DNA from: Clostridium sp. JN-1
Lineage (GTDB): Bacteria > Bacillota > Clostridia > Clostridiales > Clostridiaceae
Length of the DNA: 64,000 nucleotides
Assembly (NCBI RefSeq): GCF_003718715.1
Contig: NZ_CP033465.1
Coordinates: forward strand, 1,860,001-1,924,000
Direction: 5' to 3'
This document shows, in pieces, positions 34,322-43,863 of this stretch. Numbering within the stretch: the first letter of the stretch is position 1; the number at the start of each line of letters is the position of its first letter. The notes below the pieces were generated by a model that had not been told where the DNA came from, made no database searches, and worked only from the letters and a program-made list of their open reading frames with translations. A program made the translations under genes and the position numbers.

Positions 34322-34822
34322 ATGAATTTTATTAGTAAAGATAACAAAATTTCCGTTAAGTCACTAGTCAAAATTGCCATAACAGCTGCATTATATGCAG
34401 TTGCTACTACTGCTATAGCACCTTTAAGTTATGGTGCTGTTCAATTCAGATTTTCAGAAGTTATGACTCTTCTTGCTTTTGTAGATCCCGTATATATACC
34501 CGGACTTGTACTTGGATGTGCACTTTCCAATTTATATAGCCCACTCGGTATAGTAGATGTGGTAGTTGGTACTACTGCTACTTTTTTGAGTGTATACATG
34601 ATAAGCAAAACTAAACATTTGTTTATAGCATCCTTATGGCCTACTATCATGAACTCAATTATTGTTGGTGCGGAATTATTTTTTGTACTCCATCAACCAT
34701 TTTGGATATCTGCAGCATACGTAGCTATTGGAGAATTTGTAGTTGTAACTTGCATAGGATGTCCACTTTTCAAGTTACTTATGAGAAAAGAAAATATCTT
34801 AAAAGTTTTGAAATACCAGTAA
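34322..34822 (+). CDS. queT: queuosine precursor ECF transporter S component QueT
   Basis: Substrate-binding membrane subunit of an energy-coupling-factor importer for preQ1/preQ0-type queuosine precursors. The 166-residue protein has five to six hydrophobic helices; APLSYGAVQFRFSEVMTLLA and YIPGLVLGCALSNLYSPLG are family signatures. The ATPase and T components are not in the window, as usual for group II ECF systems. Regulated by a preQ1-I riboswitch. Complete. Confidence 0.92.
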   Translation: MNFISKDNKISVKSLVKIAITAALYAVATTAIAPLSYGAVQFRFSEVMTLLAFVDPVYIPGLVLGCALSNLYSPLGIVDVVVGTTATFLSVYMISKTKHLFIASLWPTIMNSIIVGAELFFVLHQPFWISAAYVAIGEFVVVTCIGCPLFKLLMRKENILKVLKYQ

Positions 34823-34852
34823 TTTAACATAACTTGTTGAATTATTAAAATA

Positions 34853-34892
34853 AAAAACATTAGCAATAATTAAAGTTATTGCTAATGTTTTT
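34853..34892. terminator. bidirectional terminator after queT
   Basis: Perfect stem ACATTAGCAATAA / TTATTGCTAATGT flanked by A6 and T6 runs, between convergent queT and the S1 gene. Confidence 0.88.
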
Positions 34893-34908
34893 TATGTACA
34901 ATCTATAA

Positions 34909-36078
34909 CTATTTTTCGAATTTAAAATCTTTTAGCAAATCTGCCAAACTTGTATTTGCCTGGCCTCGATCTACATACTTTTTAAAATCACCTTGAGGTT
35001 TTCCTGCTGCTTCTTTTATGCTTAAGCTTATTCTATCTTTTTCACTATCTATATCTAAAATTTTTACCTTAACTTTATCTCCTGCTTTTAATGCATCAGA
35101 AGCTTTTAAAATTCTATCTTCTGATATTTGAGATAAGTGAACAAGTCCTTCAACACCATCCATTATCTCAACAAAAGCTCCAAAATCTACAACCTTGGAT
35201 ACTGTTCCTTCTACTATATCTCCTGCCTTAAATTTGCTGCTTACATTGTTCCATGGGTCTTCACTTACATCCTTTAATGAAAGCGATATTCTGTTCTTTT
35301 CCCTATCAACATCTAATACATAAACTTCAACTTTATCTCCAACACTCACTACGTCTGAAGCTTTTTTTACTCTCTTCCATGATAATTCTGAGAGATGTAC
35401 AAGTCCATCTACTCCTCCTAAATCAACAAAAGCACCAAAGTTAGTGAGTCTAACTACAACTCCTTCTCTCTTTTCTCCAGCTTTTATAGTGTTCCAAAGC
35501 TCATCTTTTTTAACTTTAAGATGCTCCTCTTCAACCTTTTTACCAGATACTACTACTTCTTCTTTTTCCTTTTCAAATTCAATAATTTTTACTTTAATTG
35601 TCTTTCCAACAACTGAATTTAAATCTTTTACATAAGCTAATGAAATTTGAGAAGCTGGCATAAATACTCTAATGCCTTCTATGAAACCTACAACTCCACC
35701 TTTTACAGTCTTAGATATAGTTACCTCCAAAATATCTCCCTTTTTAAATACACTTTCAAGTTTATCTAAAACTTTTATCCTGTCTGCAATTTTCTTAGAT
35801 ACAAGTACATTTCCTTCTCCATTATTCATTTTCATTACATATACATATACTTCATCATTTTCTTTTAAGATTTCATCAGGATTTACGTCTTGATTGCTGC
35901 TCATTTCGCTTTTAGGTAATAATGCATCCGACATGTACCCTATGTTTACTGCAGCACCATCTTCTGATACGGATATAATCTTTCCTTTTACAACCTCTCC
36001 TGCTCTTATAGTTTTCATTGAAGTTTCAATTTCATCCATAAATTCATTCATTGAAGCTTTATTATTTTCTTCTGCCAT
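34909..36078 (-). CDS. S1 RNA-binding domain protein (ribosomal protein S1-like)
   Basis: RNA-binding protein of 389 residues with four S1 domains (about 26-95, 112-175, 196-268, 281-353). Domains 3 and 4 are best conserved: REGVVVRLTNFGAFVDLGGV and VEGTVSKVVDFGAFVEIMDG, each followed by DGLVHLSELSW or EGLVHLSQIS. Four domains is the usual form of the clostridial RpsA homologue, which lacks the six-domain organisation of proteobacterial S1. A GGAGAGA site precedes the ATG. Likely assists translation. Confidence 0.9.
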   Translation of the reverse strand: MAEENNKASMNEFMDEIETSMKTIRAGEVVKGKIISVSEDGAAVNIGYMSDALLPKSEMSSNQDVNPDEILKENDEVYVYVMKMNNGEGNVLVSKKIADRIKVLDKLESVFKKGDILEVTISKTVKGGVVGFIEGIRVFMPASQISLAYVKDLNSVVGKTIKVKIIEFEKEKEEVVVSGKKVEEEHLKVKKDELWNTIKAGEKREGVVVRLTNFGAFVDLGGVDGLVHLSELSWKRVKKASDVVSVGDKVEVYVLDVDREKNRISLSLKDVSEDPWNNVSSKFKAGDIVEGTVSKVVDFGAFVEIMDGVEGLVHLSQISEDRILKASDALKAGDKVKVKILDIDSEKDRISLSIKEAAGKPQGDFKKYVDRGQANTSLADLLKDFKFEK

Positions 36079-36114
36079 ACTTATCTCTCCTAACTATATA
36101 ACTTTACTTTAAAT

Positions 36115-37077
36115 TTATAAATCATTTAATGATTTATATCCAAATATCGTTTGTGCATTTCTTACTGCTCTAAGTACTGCCTCTTCAACTACCTTAGCAG
36201 ATAAGAAACCAACAACAGACATATCTGCATCAACCTTTCCAGTTGCCATGGTAAATATGGTATCACCATCAAACATGGAATGTGCAGGTCTCATAGTTCT
36301 TGCATAACCATCGTGAGCCATAGAAGCAATCTTGTTCATTTCACTCTTATTGAACTTTCCATTTGTCACTACTACTCCAATTGTAGTATTTCCACTAAAC
36401 AAGTTTTTCTTTTCAGAGTAATTTTGTATCATTATATCTTCTGTACAAGCAAAAGTCCTCTTGTCTTTATTTAAAGCACCTGCTATTATTTTTCCCGTAT
36501 GTGGATCTATTACATCTCCAAGACAATTTACTGCGGCGCATGCACCAACTTTAAGTTCACCAACTTGAAGTGCATAACACCCAAGTCCTCCTTTCATTGA
36601 ATATTCCGCTTCTCCAAATATTTTTCCAACGGCAGCGCCGCTGCCTGCGCCTACATTACCTTCTTCACATTTATTTATTTCTGAATTCTTACATGCTTCG
36701 TATCCCATAGTTTTATCTGGTCTTATTTTATAGTTTCCAATATTAAGGTCAAATAAAACTGCTGAACAAACAATTGGTACCTTAGTAACTTTTACATCAA
36801 ATCCAATATTTTTTTCTTCTAAATACTGCATGACTCCCCCAGCTGCATCAAGACCAAAAGCACTTCCTCCAGCTAGTACTACAGCATGAATTCTATCTAC
36901 GAGATTTACAGGGTCAAGTAAGTCAGTTTCCCTTGTCCCTGGAGACCCTCCCCTTACATCAACTCCTGCTGGAGCTCCCTCATCACAAATAACTACAGTA
37001 CAACCTGTTGGTCCCTCTAAATTTTGGGCATTTCCTATTCTTATGCCGTCAATTTCACTAAATGATATCTCCTTCAT
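36115..37077 (-). CDS. P1 family peptidase (DmpA-type N-terminal nucleophile)
   Basis: Self-processing aminopeptidase/amidase-type hydrolase of 320 residues. Family landmarks: VRGGSPGTRETDLL (with Asn-like oxyanion region), AVVLAGGSAFGLDAAGGVMQ, GNVGAGSGAAVGK and the autocleavage region SGNTTIGVVVTNG, where the Thr after Asn would become the nucleophile. The start at MKEISFSEIDG has GGGGAG upstream. Same strand as the S1 gene 37 bp downstream. Substrate unknown. Confidence 0.88.
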   Translation of the reverse strand: MKEISFSEIDGIRIGNAQNLEGPTGCTVVICDEGAPAGVDVRGGSPGTRETDLLDPVNLVDRIHAVVLAGGSAFGLDAAGGVMQYLEEKNIGFDVKVTKVPIVCSAVLFDLNIGNYKIRPDKTMGYEACKNSEINKCEEGNVGAGSGAAVGKIFGEAEYSMKGGLGCYALQVGELKVGACAAVNCLGDVIDPHTGKIIAGALNKDKRTFACTEDIMIQNYSEKKNLFSGNTTIGVVVTNGKFNKSEMNKIASMAHDGYARTMRPAHSMFDGDTIFTMATGKVDADMSVVGFLSAKVVEEAVLRAVRNAQTIFGYKSLNDL

Positions 37078-37102
37078 ATATTTTCTCCCCACATCTATAA
37101 AA

Positions 37103-39157
37103 TTATTGAACTTTTTGATTTGATAATCCATCTAATTTCATTCTATAGACATTAGTTGTCATATTAGTAGTATCAATCGTAGTATAATATATCCAATTTC
37201 CTGCTGTATTTAAAGAAATTATATTTTTACTGTTATTTATGAGCCTATAACCACTTCCATCAGTCTTTATACTATATATTCCATTAGAGTTATATCCAGA
37301 ACAGTATATATAACCATCTTTTACCTTTACTGCTGTAGAACAATCAGTTGAACTCAAAAGTTTTTTGTTTGATCCATCAACCTCCATACTATACAAACTG
37401 CCTGAGTTATTTCCGTCTATAGAACTATAGTAAATATAATTATCAACTATATTTACATTCTTACTATTGTCAAAGTTCAATTTTTGTCTTTGAGTACCAT
37501 CTTTTCTAACCCTATATAAACTGTCATTATCATCAACATTACAATAGTATATCCAATCACCTTGTACTTTCATGTAATCAACTGCTGAATCATTTGAAAT
37601 CAATTGATTATTGGATCCATCTTCATCAATCCTGTATATTTTATAATTATCATCTACATTTAAGTAGTATATCTTATTATCTACATTTTGAAGATATATA
37701 CCGCGTTTTGAACCTACTATTTGCTTGTCTGTACCATCATTTTTCATCTTATAAATTGAAAAGTTTTGTGGATTATCGCTGTTTGTGTACTTAGCATAGT
37801 ATATATAGTCCCCATCAAAATTCAAGTATCTTGGTATATCATCGCTAATCTTTTGCTTATCAGTTCCTGTTTTTCTAACTCTGTAAAATGCACTATTTTT
37901 ATTATTATCACTATAATTTACATAGTATATCCAATCATTATTGGACCATATTTTATTTGTAAAATCATCAGATAACTTTTGTGCTTTAGTCAAATCTGTA
38001 TTATCCGACTTTATCTTATATAATCCGGTTTCAGCACCAGATGTTGAATTTTGACTATTTAAGCTAAAATATATCCATCCTCCATCATTCACAAGATTGG
38101 ATCCGTTGTTTTCAACATTATAATAGTATACTGGAGTCTTTGTATAATTTTGGGTATCGTCTACTTCATATCCAACTGACTGTTTAATATCATCTAATTC
38201 TGAATCTTTTATTCCAGCACTTCCACCTATAGCATACACATTCTTGACACTAGCTTTTTTATCTGCAATAAGATATTTTGCATTTAAATCATTTTTATCC
38301 CCTACGAATACAATAGGATTTCCATCTATAGCTGCAAATGCAGATGCACTTAAAGCATCTGGAAATTGTTCTGAATATGCAAGATCTATATTTTGAAAGT
38401 CAAATTTGTCTTCAAATGTTTTTATTATGTTCATATTCATCTCATACTTATCTTTACCTGTTATTCTTTGAACATTTGGAAATTGATATGCAATATTATC
38501 TGATATAACATCACTATTTCCTAATACATAAGTTTTAGGTATATCTCTTCCGCTTATAAAATTTCTTATACAATCAGGTACAGTATCTTTAGGTATAAGT
38601 ATTATAGGTATTTGAAGCTTTGCAGCTATTGGAGCAATTGAAAGGGCATCAGAAAAATCTGAATCCGTCGCAAGTATTATACCGTTTTGAGTACCTATTT
38701 GCTGCGCTACTGCAGTTGAAGTTTCATTTCTATCAGCTCCGTAAAATCTTTGAGTAGCTATCCCCATACTTTGCACTGATTTTTCTATCGAAGGGTCAAC
38801 CACGAAGTTTCCACCTACAATAATTATTTGTTTTACATTTAATCTTTTTAATTCATTATAAGCATTATCATTTAGTTTACCTTTTTCTGTCAGTAGAATA
38901 GGTGCATTATATTTCTTAGCAAGTACAGATGCACTCAAGGCATCTGGAAAGTTTTCTCCATTTACTATTACTGCATAATTAGATGCTGTTTTCCAGCCTT
39001 CTTGTACAACTTTTGCACAAGTTTCATATCTATCGTTTCCCCAAATCCTCGTGCTGTTAACAGCATAAGCTGCACTAACTTTATAAGAACCCATTATAAG
39101 CATACTTCCTACTGCAGTACTTATAAGTGCATTCAAGAAAAGTTTTCTCCTTAGCAT
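37103..39157 (-). CDS. cell-surface protein: three CWB2 repeats plus DUF5050 beta-propeller repeats
   Basis: Exported protein of 684 residues with a signal peptide (1-29, ending SAAYA). Residues about 36-325 contain three cell-wall-binding repeat 2 domains (RIWGNDRYETCAKVV, FYGADRNETSTAVAQ, RITGKDKYEMNMNII), which anchor proteins to anionic wall polymers. The remainder is made of repeats of the form WIYYCNVDDNDSLYRVRKDG, typical of DUF5050, probably a beta-propeller. Function likely surface binding or sensing; unknown ligand. AGGAGG precedes ATG. Monocistronic. Confidence 0.9.
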   Translation of the reverse strand: MLRRKLFLNALISTAVGSMLIMGSYKVSAAYAVNSTRIWGNDRYETCAKVVQEGWKTASNYAVIVNGENFPDALSASVLAKKYNAPILLTEKGKLNDNAYNELKRLNVKQIIIVGGNFVVDPSIEKSVQSMGIATQRFYGADRNETSTAVAQQIGTQNGIILATDSDFSDALSIAPIAAKLQIPIILIPKDTVPDCIRNFISGRDIPKTYVLGNSDVISDNIAYQFPNVQRITGKDKYEMNMNIIKTFEDKFDFQNIDLAYSEQFPDALSASAFAAIDGNPIVFVGDKNDLNAKYLIADKKASVKNVYAIGGSAGIKDSELDDIKQSVGYEVDDTQNYTKTPVYYYNVENNGSNLVNDGGWIYFSLNSQNSTSGAETGLYKIKSDNTDLTKAQKLSDDFTNKIWSNNDWIYYVNYSDNNKNSAFYRVRKTGTDKQKISDDIPRYLNFDGDYIYYAKYTNSDNPQNFSIYKMKNDGTDKQIVGSKRGIYLQNVDNKIYYLNVDDNYKIYRIDEDGSNNQLISNDSAVDYMKVQGDWIYYCNVDDNDSLYRVRKDGTQRQKLNFDNSKNVNIVDNYIYYSSIDGNNSGSLYSMEVDGSNKKLLSSTDCSTAVKVKDGYIYCSGYNSNGIYSIKTDGSGYRLINNSKNIISLNTAGNWIYYTTIDTTNMTTNVYRMKLDGLSNQKVQ

Positions 39158-39262
39158 AAAGTTTTACCTCCTAATAAAGTAACATTTTCTTTCCATTATA
39201 CCATAATTATTCATAATAAAAAAACTCAAGCTCTAATGCAAGAACTTGAGATATTTTCCTTA

Positions 39263-39853
39263 TTATTTATGTCTTATTTTATTTACTGCAGTTACAACTG
39301 CGGTAGTAATTAAAATTGATAAAATAGCCTCTGGTATTCCATTTAACACACACACTGTTAGTATTCCATCCTTAGCAGCATTTACACTTACATTTAGAGC
39401 TTTTGCATATGGTTTTAAGTATATAATATAAATCATACCCATAACCCCTATAGTATTTGTAAGTGATCCAACTAATCCAGCTAACATTGTACTTAAGTGT
39501 TTAAATCTGTTTGCACATACTTTATAAGAATAATACGCAGTTATTCCTATAAGCACCCTTGGTAAAACTGATACCAATGGATTTATAAATGCAAACGATA
39601 CCGGCGTTGGTGAAGTTACAGCTTGTATAATACTAAAGACTCCAAATATCAATCCAACCATACTTCCAACTACAGGGCCTTCAAGTACCGCTCCTATTAT
39701 TACTGGTACATGCATTATAGTAGCTTTTACAGGCGGTATAGGTATAAACCCTAACCCTGTAACACCTAAAATAATTGAAATTGCCGACAACATACCTATT
39801 ACAGCAAGCTGCCTTGTTTTAAATTTCACAAGCGAGTTTAAATTTCTTTCCAT
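39263..39853 (-). CDS. ECF transporter S component (PanT-like candidate)
   Basis: Membrane subunit of a vitamin importer, 196 residues with six helices. The sequence FIPIPPVKATIMHVPVIIGA followed by LEGPVVGSMVGLIFGVFS is the ECF S-component pattern, closest by eye to pantothenate-type PanT proteins. Substrate assignment is tentative. GGAGGAG lies directly upstream of the ATG. The 132-bp leader contains small hairpins but no riboswitch that I recognise. Confidence 0.8.
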   Translation of the reverse strand: MERNLNSLVKFKTRQLAVIGMLSAISIILGVTGLGFIPIPPVKATIMHVPVIIGAVLEGPVVGSMVGLIFGVFSIIQAVTSPTPVSFAFINPLVSVLPRVLIGITAYYSYKVCANRFKHLSTMLAGLVGSLTNTIGVMGMIYIIYLKPYAKALNVSVNAAKDGILTVCVLNGIPEAILSILITTAVVTAVNKIRHK

Positions 39854-39985
39854 AATACTCCTCCGTTCTTATTCCTTTTAGGATATAATTCGGACACATC
39901 CTTATAAATTCGTTCAGTTTCATAAGAATACCGACGATTTAATTGTATCATTTTTAATGCAAAATTCAATAGGCAATTTATGCTT

Positions 39986-40552
39986 TTATAATTGATATAT
40001 CTTGTGTATGGAATCCCACTCACTTCTAAGTATCCCATACAAATACATGTCATATCTTACTCCATCCCTGTGAATGAATTCTCTATAAGTACCTTCTCTT
40101 TTAAAGCCCAACTTTTCATATAATGCTATTGCACTTTGATTATATTCTATAACATTTAATTGTATTCTATTTAAGTTGAGTTCTTCAAATCCAAATTCCA
40201 TAGTAAGATATAGAGCCTCTTTTGCATATCCCATTCCCCTATATTCTTGTCTTCCAATTCCTATATATATTACACTTGTACCATTATTCCAAAGTATGTT
40301 TTCAAATCCTGTAACTCCTATAAATTTATTATCTTTTACAGTTCTTATTGCAAATATATATTCCTTATCTGTCTTTCTTATAGAATCTATCATTGACTTT
40401 ATTTCATTTTCTTCTTGTGGATACGCTGCCACCATATCATAAAATCGTAAAAAATAAGCATCATTATACCATTCTTTAAATTGTTGAATATCTTCATCCA
40501 TAAAAGCTGTAAGCTTAACTTTTGTTCCCTTTAGCAAACTTTTTATTGACAT
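39986..40552 (-). CDS. GNAT family N-acetyltransferase (RimJ/RimL-like)
   Basis: Acetyl-CoA-dependent acetyltransferase of 188 residues. The acetyl-CoA pyrophosphate loop is RQEYRGMGYAKEA and the C-terminal motif is NQSAIALYEKLGFKREGTYR, both typical of the RimJ/RimL-SpeG branch; substrate unknown (protein N-termini, amino acids or polyamines). The start MSIKSLLKG has AGAAGA at 7 bp. 25 bp downstream of the DUF2156 gene on the same strand, so probably one operon. Confidence 0.88.
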   Translation of the reverse strand: MSIKSLLKGTKVKLTAFMDEDIQQFKEWYNDAYFLRFYDMVAAYPQEENEIKSMIDSIRKTDKEYIFAIRTVKDNKFIGVTGFENILWNNGTSVIYIGIGRQEYRGMGYAKEALYLTMEFGFEELNLNRIQLNVIEYNQSAIALYEKLGFKREGTYREFIHRDGVRYDMYLYGILRSEWDSIHKIYQL

Positions 40553-40577
40553 ACACACATCTTCTTTCTATGCTGTA

Positions 40578-41474
40578 CTAGCAGTTTAAAATAAACTTTT
40601 TTTCTAATTTAATTGGATAATATGACATTTTGGATTTTCTAAGCCCTACAATTCCTAAATCCTGCTCTCTATTTATTATTTTAACATCATTAAAGCACCT
40701 ATCTATAAATTCCTTATTTATAAAACTATATGCTCCATTTATGTTCCTGTCTGCCTTTTCAATATGAATTACAGCTAATTTATCATTTAATCTCTCTCCT
40801 ATACTAAATGCTGCAATTTTATCATCTACATATACAACTATGCCTTCCAATGACAGCTCATCAATGTTATTTATTATATCTTCTATGCCCTGTAATTCAT
40901 AATATAGCATATCTTCCTGCCCTGCTTTATTTTCTTCATACCATGTATATGCTGCTTCTATTACATCAGCTGCTGCCTTCCCATTACTTATCTTTGCTAC
41001 TTCATAATTATAGTTTTTCACAAATGAATTATAGTGATTTTTTTTCTTATGAAGTTTTTTACCAGATAACATTATGAGCTTTTGAGCTTCATACAAATAA
41101 TCAAAATTATCCCTATCTTCTTTTATACATTCATTGACATCTCCAAACAAAGCTTTCATTTCAAGTATAAAGTTTTCTTCCAAATCCTTAAATAAATATT
41201 TAATATGATGTTCTGCTTTATACTGTATTAACTTTTCAACTATATCTTTTAAATCCTCCTTTTCATATCCTAGAGGCTGCATAAAATAGTAGTCTCCATC
41301 AAAATCTTTTTTCTTTATTATAAGTGCATTCTTATATATAGTATATCTTATATCACAAGCATCTCTCCAAATATATAAAGTTGTAAATGAGTATTCGCAG
41401 CTCAAAAATTTGTATGGATAAATGTATTTATCAAATAGTACCTTATCCTGCAGTTCTAATTTTTTGAAATTCAT
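40578..41474 (-). CDS. DUF2156 domain (phosphatidylglycerol lysyltransferase C-domain-like) protein
   Basis: Soluble 298-residue protein of the DUF2156 family, whose fold is a duplicated GNAT domain as in the catalytic part of MprF. Key stretches: PYKFLSCEYSFTTLYIWRDA near the N-terminus, HKKKNHYNSFVKNYNYEV, and HIEKADRNINGAYSFINKEF with INREQDLGIVGLRKSKMSY near the end. No membrane domain, so it is not a full MprF. Possibly transfers an aminoacyl group. Start at MNFKKLELQD with AAAGGTAG upstream. Confidence 0.85.
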   Translation of the reverse strand: MNFKKLELQDKVLFDKYIYPYKFLSCEYSFTTLYIWRDACDIRYTIYKNALIIKKKDFDGDYYFMQPLGYEKEDLKDIVEKLIQYKAEHHIKYLFKDLEENFILEMKALFGDVNECIKEDRDNFDYLYEAQKLIMLSGKKLHKKKNHYNSFVKNYNYEVAKISNGKAAADVIEAAYTWYEENKAGQEDMLYYELQGIEDIINNIDELSLEGIVVYVDDKIAAFSIGERLNDKLAVIHIEKADRNINGAYSFINKEFIDRCFNDVKIINREQDLGIVGLRKSKMSYYPIKLEKKFILNC

Positions 41475-41600
41475 AATATCTACCTTTCTATATTTCAATT
41501 TTGATTATTAACTAAGTGCTGTTTAATTTAAATTAGCATATAAAATTATTCATTAGAATTATGTTCCTAACCAATTATATTAAATTTATCAGCACTATTC

Positions 41601-41700
41601 AAACAGCGATTATTATACCTTAATAGCGATTATTATACTTTAATAAAGGTTATTATACTTTAATAACGATTATTACATTTTAATGACTATCATTAATTTT
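41601..41700. repeat. five 20-bp tandem repeats upstream of an ABC importer operon
   Basis: Five units at an exact 20-bp period; the best conserved core is GATTATTATACTTTAA, degenerating toward the last unit. They end 133 bp before the lipoprotein start. The period is two DNA turns, so a regulator bound to each unit would lie on one face. No cobalamin riboswitch is seen in the 41475-41833 gap. Confidence 0.85.
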
Positions 41701-41833
41701 AAAACAATTATTTCAATCATATTATTTGCCGCAAAATATGAAAAAATGTTATACTTACATTAAATTTGATATTATATATTTTTACTTTATTCTTGAAGTT
41801 GTTACATTGATATTATTTTGGAGGTATTAATCG

Positions 41834-42787
41834 ATGTTTAAAGTCAAAAAAAATTTTATTTTAATATTTTTAATCGCAATTTCACTACTACTTGGCGGAT
41901 GCAGTACATCAAATTCCGCTGATTCCAATAAAAGCAGTGATCAAAAAATGGAATCAACTAAAAATACAACTTATCCACTTAAGATAAAAGATTCCACAAA
42001 CAGGCAAATCACAATTAAAGACGAACCTAAAAAAGTTGTATCTCTAGCACCAAATGTTACAGAAACTATCTATGCATTGAATAAACAAAGTACATTAATA
42101 GGTAGAACTGACTATTGTACATATCCTAAGGAAGCCCTTAAGGTTCCATCTGTGGGGAATTTAACTGATCCAGATGTTGAAAAGATCATTCAACTAAAAC
42201 CTGATCTCGTTATAGCTTCCAGCCTTACAGAACCAGCTAGTTTGAAAAAGTTAGAACAAGTTAACTTAAATGTTTTAGTTCTATCTAATGTTGAAAGTTT
42301 TGAAAACACTTATAACACTATAAAAACCATTGGAACAGTTTTAAATGCCAACCAAGAAGCATATACTATTGTTTCTAATATGCAAAAGAAAGTTAAAGAT
42401 GTTGAGGCAAAAGTTAAAGGCAAATCTTCACCTACAGTATATTATGTTGTAAGTTATGGAAAAAGCGGTGACTTTACTGCAGGCAAAGATACTTTCATAG
42501 GTAAAATGCTGGAAATGGCAGGAGGGAAAAATGCTGCAGATGACGTAAACGGCTGGAATTATAGTTTAGAAAAACTTGTTGAAAAAAATCCTGACATACT
42601 AATATGCTCTAATAAATTTAATTCAAAAGATGGAATAAAATCAGCTGCAGGTTACAAAGACTTAAATGCCGTAAAAACGAATAAACTTTTTGAAATGGAC
42701 GAAGATATAATTAGCAGGCAGGGTCCAAGATTAGCAGATGGACTTGAAGCTCTAGCTAAGATAATACATCCTGAAGCATTTAAATAA
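41834..42787 (+). CDS. ABC transporter substrate-binding lipoprotein (BtuF/FhuD class)
   Basis: Extracellular receptor for corrinoid or iron-siderophore uptake, 317 residues. The lipobox is LLLGGC (Cys22-23 region) followed by a Ser/Asn/Lys linker. The class III binding-protein fold is shown by KKVVSLAPNVTETIYAL, TDYCTYPKEALKVPSVGN and VEKIIQLKPDLVIASSL. BtuF versus siderophore binding cannot be separated with confidence. Operon with permease and ATPase; preceded by five 20-bp repeats. Confidence 0.88.
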   Translation: MFKVKKNFILIFLIAISLLLGGCSTSNSADSNKSSDQKMESTKNTTYPLKIKDSTNRQITIKDEPKKVVSLAPNVTETIYALNKQSTLIGRTDYCTYPKEALKVPSVGNLTDPDVEKIIQLKPDLVIASSLTEPASLKKLEQVNLNVLVLSNVESFENTYNTIKTIGTVLNANQEAYTIVSNMQKKVKDVEAKVKGKSSPTVYYVVSYGKSGDFTAGKDTFIGKMLEMAGGKNAADDVNGWNYSLEKLVEKNPDILICSNKFNSKDGIKSAAGYKDLNAVKTNKLFEMDEDIISRQGPRLADGLEALAKIIHPEAFK

Positions 42788-42810
42788 TTTCTATGAAAGA
42801 GGATTTTACT

Positions 42811-43863
42811 ATGAACCTTTTTTTAAGTAAAAAGCACTTTAAGTTAAACTTTTGTATTTGTGTAATATTACTTTTCTTAGCTGTAATAATATCAACTACC
42901 TTAGGCTCTGCAAATATATCTTTTAAGGAAACATTTTGTATAATGTTAAGTAAGATACCTTTTTTAAACAATCTTATTGGATCTAAAAATATATCACAAG
43001 ATCATATGCTTATAATACTGCAAATAAGACTTCCCAGAATAATAACATCTGCATTAGTTGGAATGGGATTATCTGTAGTAGGTGCTTCTTTCCAGGCAGT
43101 ATTTAAAAATCCAATGGCAGATCCATATGTACTTGGAGTATCCTCTGGCTCTGCCTTGGGTGCTGCCATTGGTATCGTACTTGGACTCGATCAATTAAAG
43201 TTTGGAACTGCTGCAATTACCATAATAGCTTTTATTGGTTCAATTTTAACTACAATCATAGTTTATAATATTGCAAAGGTAAAAAATAAAATACCAACTA
43301 CAACATTATTATTAGCAGGTGTATCTATGGGTTTTCTTTTATCTTCACTGATTTCAATAATTATGGTATTTAATAGACAGCAAATTGAAAAAATCCTATT
43401 TTGGACAATGGGCAGTGTTTCAGCTGCAAGTTATAAACAAATACTAACTCTCTTACCATTTTTAATTGTTGGTATAATTATAATATTATCTTTTTCAAAA
43501 GATTTAAATATAATGTTAACTGGCGATGATACCGCTAGAAGTTTAGGAATAGAAGTTGATACTGTTAAAAAGATAATACTTGGAGTTTCTTCTATAATTG
43601 TTGCTGCTTGTGTATCAATAAGCGGCGTAATTGGTTTTGTCGGGTTAATAATTCCCCATGCTGTACGCATGGTATTAGGTCCAGACCATAAGGTATTACT
43701 GCCTTTTTCCATGATAGTTGGTGCTATATTTATGATTATTTCAGATACTATTGCAAGGACAATAGCAGCTCCTTCTGAAATACCAGTTGGTGCCATAACA
43801 GCTCTATTTGGTTCTCCATATTTTATTTATCTATTAATCAAAACTAAGAAGAAGGTGATGTAG
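42811..43863 (+). CDS. FecCD/BtuC family ABC permease
   Basis: Membrane subunit of 350 residues with about ten helices. Signatures: QIRLPRIITSALVGMGLSVV, FKNPMADPYVLGVSSGSALG, and GVIGFVGLIIPHAVRMVLGP with the coupling loop before it. The start at MNLFLSKKH has AGAGG 8 bp upstream; an ATG six codons earlier lacks a site. 23 bp after the binding-protein gene; its stop codon directly abuts the ATPase start. Confidence 0.92.
   Translation: MNLFLSKKHFKLNFCICVILLFLAVIISTTLGSANISFKETFCIMLSKIPFLNNLIGSKNISQDHMLIILQIRLPRIITSALVGMGLSVVGASFQAVFKNPMADPYVLGVSSGSALGAAIGIVLGLDQLKFGTAAITIIAFIGSILTTIIVYNIAKVKNKIPTTTLLLAGVSMGFLLSSLISIIMVFNRQQIEKILFWTMGSVSAASYKQILTLLPFLIVGIIIILSFSKDLNIMLTGDDTARSLGIEVDTVKKIILGVSSIIVAACVSISGVIGFVGLIIPHAVRMVLGPDHKVLLPFSMIVGAIFMIISDTIARTIAAPSEIPVGAITALFGSPYFIYLLIKTKKKVM

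Noticed and set aside
35253-36112. Plus-strand open frames opposite the S1 protein gene
   Set aside because: They are antisense shadows with Ser/Phe-rich composition and no ribosome sites.
39838-40053. 71-codon minus-strand frame across the leader of the ECF S component
   Set aside because: It overlaps the end of the acetyltransferase gene and the ribosome site of the next gene, with low-complexity composition; a chance frame.
41601-41700. Possible CRISPR array
   Set aside because: Repeats are contiguous 20-bp units with no spacers, and no cas genes are present.
41475-41833. Cobalamin riboswitch upstream of the BtuF-like gene
   Set aside because: No B12-box-like sequence or the expected ~200-nt structured leader is visible; only the AT-rich repeats are.
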